Positions 35,001 through 41,769 of a stretch of DNA of 64,000 nt are shown in pieces; within the stretch, counting starts at the first letter, position 1, and each line of letters begins with the position of its first letter. The stretch is taken from assembly GCF_040183065.1 (NCBI RefSeq), contig NC_091131.1:15517800-15581799 (forward strand). The letters are read 5' to 3'. The notes beneath the pieces are model-generated. The model was not told where the DNA came from and did no database searches. It worked only from the letters and a program-made list of their open reading frames with translations. The translations under genes were made by a program, and so were the position numbers. Origin of the DNA: Periplaneta americana (lineage: Eukaryota; Arthropoda; Insecta; Blattodea; Blattidae).

Positions 35001-38000
35001 TTTTTATACAGATGACAAATTCATTAATTCATGGTGTCCTGTCCAAGGACAGAACTTTCATTGCAAACCCAGCATTCTCCAGTCTTTCCTATTTTTTGCC
35101 TTCCTCTTAGTCTCTACATAAGATCCATATATTTTAATGTTGTCTATCATCTTATATCTTCTTCTGCCCTGAACTCTTCTCCCATTCACCATTCCTTCCA
35201 GTGCATCCTTCAGTAGGCAGTTTCTTCTCAATCAGTGACCCAGCCAATTCCTTTTCCTCTTCCTGATCAGTTTCAGCATCATTCTTTCTTCACCCACTCT
35301 TTCCAACACAGCTTTGTTTCTCGAAATAAAACTCAATTTCGTTCCTCAATAAAGATAGAATTCTCTCTTCCATTGTATATTGCAAATGAAGCTATGAGGG
35401 AAAGTGCCACGAATAAATGTTCGATGAAAATTATTTTAATAAAAGCAAATGTTTCACTGAAAAGTATAATAAAATAATTCATAGTAATCCGACTGTATTT
35501 GTTATGTGTTTCACATTTTCAATGCTGAATAATTTATTATTGTATGTATGGTAATGTTACGTCTCGTGACCAGAATATTGTACGAAATGGAAACATAAAA
35601 ATTGGAGATTTATCCTTCGAAGAGGATGAAAAATTCAAATATCTTGGAGCAACAGTAACAAATATAAACGATACTCGGGAGGAAATTAAACACAGAATAA
35701 ATATGGGAAATGCCTATTATTATTCCGTTGAGAAACTTTTGTCATCCAGTCTACGGTCAAAAAATCTGGAAGTTAGAATTTGTACAGTTATATTACTGGT
35801 TTTTCTGTATGGATGTGAAACTTGGACTCTAACTTTGAGAGAGGAACAGAGATTAAGGATATTTGAGAATAAGGTTCTTAAGAAAATATTTGGGGCTAAG
35901 AGGGATGAAGTTACAGGAGAATGAAGTTACACAAAACAGAACTGCACGCATTGTATTCTTCACTTTACATAATTAGGAACATTAAATCCAGATGTTTGAG
36001 ATGGGCTGGACATGTAGCACGTATGGGCGAATCCAGAAATGCATGTAGAGTGTTAATTGGGAGACCAGAGGGAAAAAGACCTTTGGGGAGGCCGAGACGT
36101 AGATGGGAGGATATTATTAAAATGGATTGGAAGGAGATGGGATATGATTGTAGAGACTGGATTAATCTTGCTCAGGATAGAGACCGATGGCGGGCTTATG
36201 TGAGGGCGGCAATGAACCTGCAGATTCCTTAAAAGCTATTTGTAAGTAAGTAAGTGTATGGTAATGTAATTTTTCTTATGAAAATAATAATTAGTGGTGT
36301 CAGATTTTTTGAACGTGATATCCAGCTTATTTCAGAATTTTAACTTGACAGCCCTGTATGGCCGACCAACTAGCCTGAATTCGCATATTCAGAACCCGGC
36401 TACAGCAATCAATTAAAACCTGTGGTAAAAGATGGGGAGGGCCCATGTGAAATAAACGGCTGTACAGCATGCATGGAAAGTTGTTTCTATAACAGATTAC
36501 CAAATATTAAGTGATAAGATCCTATTTTAAGTTTGCAAGGAAGTTATAAATATGAATCATTCTATATACGTAGATATAAGTGGAAGCAGAAGCTCTGGGG
36601 TTACGTTATTCATTTGTTGGATGTTCTTGTGTTGCAGTACGGTTTTGTGACGCCGATTACATCTCTGATTGTGGTGGTACCAGTGAATGGAAGTGATGAT
36701 GAAGTATCCGAATTGGTGAAGGATCCTGTAGGCAGCAATGCACTCGACCCAAGTCCTGTTCTCGAGTCCGCTCCAATCCAGAATAAGATCAGTGAGTGGC
36801 TTACACGTAATAAAACAAGACAATGCACATGGCTTGCATGATTCTGTGATATGGGAGTAAAACCAAACTAGGCTAGATTGGTTTTACTTCCATGTCACTT
36901 TGTTAGTGTGACTCTCGTTGTGACGTATTGGTTGAAAATTAGCAATATAGTCGAGAATCCCGTCAACTGTGAAGTTTCGGCAGGCAATCACTAAAAAAAA
37001 AAGACGTAGTCTGTTAACGGTGAATTTTTATTATTGTACTGCCAGTATTGGAAATTAAAAACAGACACAGAAAATACCTTAGTTTTGTAGTGTGGAGTAG
37101 TAGAAACTCGATGTGATCCCTGGGAGAGCTGTGGTCCCACCCAACCCGCCCTAAATAGGTTCCTTACTTATATAGGAAAATCGTCGTACTTGAAGGAAGA
37201 AGGCGGCCATATTCCGTCGTTGTGACGTTATTTGAGGTGGAGTGGGAGAATGATTGCAGTGTCGCCAACTGTGGTAACCATTCATATTATCTTACACACC
37301 TAACAAAACCTAATCTAACCTAACCTAACGTGCTACACACCTATTGTAACATTCCTAACGTTTAGCACACCTGTTGTAACATTCCTCACAGTTTCATTTC
37401 GTTTGCCGATATTGGCATCCCTGCTATGCCTCTGCTGGAACTCAAGAGTCATCTAGTGGAAGTGAAGTGAAACTGCTATTCTGTTAATAACGTTTCCGAA
37501 GTTGTTTCTGTGTTATCTGCAAGAATTATTGTGTCATTGTAGTGATAATTGCATTTATATTGTACAATAAAAATTGAAATGTGTCGTGGCTGAGATAAAA
37601 GTGTCCTAAATTGATTTCCAGCGCCACAATCCCAGTGATAAACGTGTGAATATTGTTAGGAGTCCGTTGGAAGTGGCAGTAGAGTAATAAAAATTGACCC
37701 TGTTAACTTGCATCAGCATAACTCACGCCCTCACACCACACAATGCGCTTCGATTTTTAAAGTGAAACTTCTTCGACCATCCATTATACAATCTTGGTCA
37801 GGTTTCCAACTGTTAATGTTTTTCACCTGAAACGTTGGACACCATGAAATTCTGAAGTCTTGTTTTCCTGTATATCATCTTTGACAATGCAAGAAGGAAC
37901 TGAAGGATATTTTTCTCGGTCTGTTTGGTTCACCTGTAGAGTAAAGAAGATCCAAAACGTTATATTCTTACCTAGCAATGGAATCCAACCTTGGTATCTT

Positions 38001-41000
38001 CATTAAGATGCTATTATTAATCATAACTTTAATAAAATATGCTTACATTATACATTTGTGAGTATGTTTTCATTGTTATTGAATGTTCTGTTTGCAGTAC
38101 CATTGGCACCATTTCTTTTCCGGCCATCACCTGTAGCAATGAAGCCATCAGCACATCACACCACAGTCTTGCACAGCACCACCACTGCCAGTACGACTAC
38201 AGACTACAGCATGATGGATCTCAATGGTAGGCCTAATACATATTACATTCGTCATTCACTTTTCAAAGATTAGGTCCTTGGACCTGTTTCGGCCCCAATT
38301 CCATCTTTTTAATGATCTTCCCAAGTCACTCTTCCTTTTAGATCTATATTATAATGCCACTTTCGGAATTCTTGTTTTTTGGATTCTATCGAGATATTCT
38401 GTTTAGTTTTGTTTGTGTTGGTCTATTTTTTAATTTATTGAGAATACATTTAATTCAATAATTAACTTTTTAACTTCACTTTGTTAATTTTTAGAAAATT
38501 TCCTGGCTGACTAGTTTCGAAGTGTTATTCTTCATTGTCCAAAGCCTACTGAAGATTCCGCACTAGCTTCTGGTTTCCTGTTGTGGTGGAGTGTGTTCAT
38601 GATTGTGTCGAAAAGGGTGTGTGTTTTGAAATTGAGTTGGGTGTTCAGAATGTGCTGGGGGTATGTTTTTGTATATTTGTAAATTTCATATTGTTGTAGA
38701 GTGTTAAGTTTCCGGTATTTTGGCTGGATGTGTGGTATTTTCATGTCAATGTCTATGTTCCCAACCTACGCAGAACACATCACAAACTCCAATCACAACT
38801 ATAGCAACATAGACACTAACATGAAAATACTACACATCCAGCCCAAAAAAAAAAAAAAAAACTGAAACATGACACTCTACAACAATGTGAAATTTAAAAA
38901 CATACAAAAACACACCCCCAGCACGTCCTGAACACCCAACTCAATTTCAAAACACACACACTTTTTGACACAATCATGAAGTATATATTATTTTAAAGTA
39001 CCGAAGTACATATGATATTTCCATGCAGATATTCTGCGTCATCATACGATGAAAGTGGAACGGAGAAAAATTCCCTCCGGCGCCGGGATTTGAACCCGGG
39101 TTTTCAGCTCTACGTGCTGATGCTTTATCCACTAAGCCACTCGGATACAACCCCGGCGCTGGATAGAATCGTCTCAGATTAAGCTCCAACTCTTGGTTTC
39201 CCTCTAGTGGCCGCCCTCTGCACTACGTCACAGATGTCTGTGAACATAGGACCGAAGTCCACACATGTGCTGAGGTGCACTCGATATGAGTGACTAGTTG
39301 GCCGGGATCCGACAGAATAAGCGCCGTCTTAAATCACGAAGTGATTTACGCATATCATATATATTATTTTAATGTACTGCAGTACATATGATATTTCCAT
39401 GCAGATATTCTGCGTCATCATACGATGAAAGAGTAATGGAACGGAGAAAAATTCCCTCCGGCGCCGGGATTTGAGTGCACCTCAGCACATGTGTGGACTT
39501 CGGTCCTATGTTCACAGACATCTCCGTTCCATTACTCTTTCATCGTACAATCATGAAGGACAACACTTCAAAACTAGTCAGCCAGTAATTTCCTAAAAAG
39601 TTAACATACTAAAGTTGAAAAGTTAATCAGTGACATAAAAGTGTATATAGAACAATGAAGAGACATTTAATTCGTGTCTAATTTGTTCACTAGGAGTTCT
39701 ATCTAATGTTATAGCCTTTAACTGATCAAAATAATTTCATTTCTACGGTCTGAATGTGTTTAACATCTTTCTTCTTCATTACCCATGATTCACATCAATA
39801 TAATAGAATGGGAATGCCATAACTTTATCAAATTTTATCCTTGTATCTTTACGATAGTTTTTTAATATTCTTTTAACCCTTTCCAGCATAGTGGTTGTTC
39901 AGAAGAACCACCAGTTTCTTTCTTTCTAAATTTTTTGGCAAAGATATTCCACCAAGGAACCACCTCTTGAGTATATATAGAGGTGCCATTTGTGTTTTGA
40001 AATTGTGTGCAGAGTTAAAATGTTGAAAAAACATTGGTCGAAGCTTTGTTATGATCCATGATATGAAAAATATAAAAAGTTAAATTGTGCTACAAAGGGT
40101 TAATTGGACGGAGTTATGCAAAAAAGACCAACTAGCAATTTTATAAAAATGACAATTTGGTATCATCTGCAGACAAATAGTTGAAAGGTCTTAAAAAATA
40201 CCTGAACACATGGTCTCTTATTTTCCACTCTCAACATTAAATTTTAGTTCTTGCTCAATTGGTTTTCCTCCATTTTGTATTCTGCGACAACAGACCAACA
40301 TATAGTTTGTTATTGCAAAATTTACATACTAATTATTATAATGGTAAATAATGACCTGTTTGGTATTGAAATTATTTTCTCCCATGCTCAGAGACAGTTG
40401 AATTTGAAAAAGATTAATGCTATGAGTTTATAATTAATTCCAACTAAACTCCTCAACATCTCTAAACGTTGATTTTGCTGATTGGTCTGTTATTTGATAA
40501 CTCCATCCAGTTGTGCCACACATTGTGTGATATCTTTGTAACTTAAGGTCTATATCTCTGTCATTGTTAAAAGTAATGCAACTCCTGAGGTAATTAAAAC
40601 ACTATGCTTGTTTCAATATGTAGTCGTCTACTACAATTGTGATTCTGATAGGTGTTTTCCGTGAAATGTCATCGTCTTATTCTTATTTATTGATATTTTA
40701 AGATTGCGTATGTTGATCTTGTTTGAATGCAGATGTGCCGCACGTCACCAACTACACGCTGGGGGACGTGACGTGGCTGCTGGACTACTTCGACTCTGAA
40801 GATCGACTTATTGTCGCCAACAACACAGACAACTCGACGTACGTGGTGGTGAAGGTACCAAGCAGCCCCGAGGTAAGATTATCAATTATGAAGCATGATG
40901 TGAGTGGCAAGCCGATGAGTGGGATACAGTTCTCTACATACATTGTATTTTATTCATACCACAAATACCCACAAGTGGAGGCAGCACCAATGGAGAGAGG

Positions 41001-41710
41001 AAGGCGTAAATGGGCTGGTGCACTTCAACAAGTTAACCTGTGCTTGCTATTCTGTCTCCTCATTATACTAAAATATTAAAATTGCAGCTAAGTCTTGTTT
41101 CTGAACACTTCAACCCAGTCTATTCATTTTAATTAAATCATATCTTCATTTACTTCATTTTATACATCTCGATTACATACTTTTAACACTTTATATCTCT
41201 TTAAATAGGTTATAACTAGAGAGTGGAATTTAGGCAAAAACCTATTTTTTTCCTTGATACATACAGGCTTGAGATTTAATATTTACATTTTTCATGAAAA
41301 TATAGGTATAAATCAAGAGGTTTTATAGTGCCTAAAAATGCCTTTTTCGACGTTAGTGCCTATTTTTAAGTTTCTTTTTTTTTTAATTTTTGCATCATTT
41401 TTCGCAAGTGTTTACTCTTTTCTAACATCCTGTACCGTTTACATTCCAAGACGGGTAACAACTCCTTCCTAGCAGTGAACGACACAATAGAGAAGTACCT
41501 CCGGGTCACCCCTTCTCATTCTTACAATCTTTCAATCCTAAAATTCCAACTTTCAGTCGGCCTGGGTAGCGTAGTTGGTATAGCGCTGGCCTTCTGTGCT
41601 CGAGGTTGCAGGTTCGATCCCGGCCCAGGTCAATGGCATTTAAGTGTGCTTAAACGCGACAGGCTCATGTCAGTAGATTTAGCGGCATGTTAAAGAACTC
41701 CTGCAGGACA

Positions 41711-41769
<59 letters not shown>

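Larger units (their letters stand above)
38500..39592. mobile_element. Second head-to-head Penelope-like pair, split by a SINE insertion
   Basis: The minus strand from about 38757 to 38500 encodes KIPHIQPKYRKLNTLQQYEI and HILNTQLNFKTHTLFDTIMN. The plus strand from 38761 encodes TYAEHITNSNHNYSNIDTNM and KILHIQPK, with the rest damaged. These match the segment after the GIY-YIG motif in the pair at 24331, but the two pairs belong to different subfamilies. The arm ends, with CTGGCTGACTAGTTTCGAAG and its diverged complement, lie at 38503 and about 39565. A 566-bp SINE composite (38982-39547) interrupts the right arm. A run of A residues near 38850 is a later expansion. Confidence 0.75.

Noticed and set aside
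40888-41079. Read-through of exon 14 as an alternative C-terminus
   Set aside because: The frame stays open for about 69 codons past the donor, but the sequence turns AT-rich and exons 15-16 join in phase with a conserved domain; intron retention cannot be excluded.
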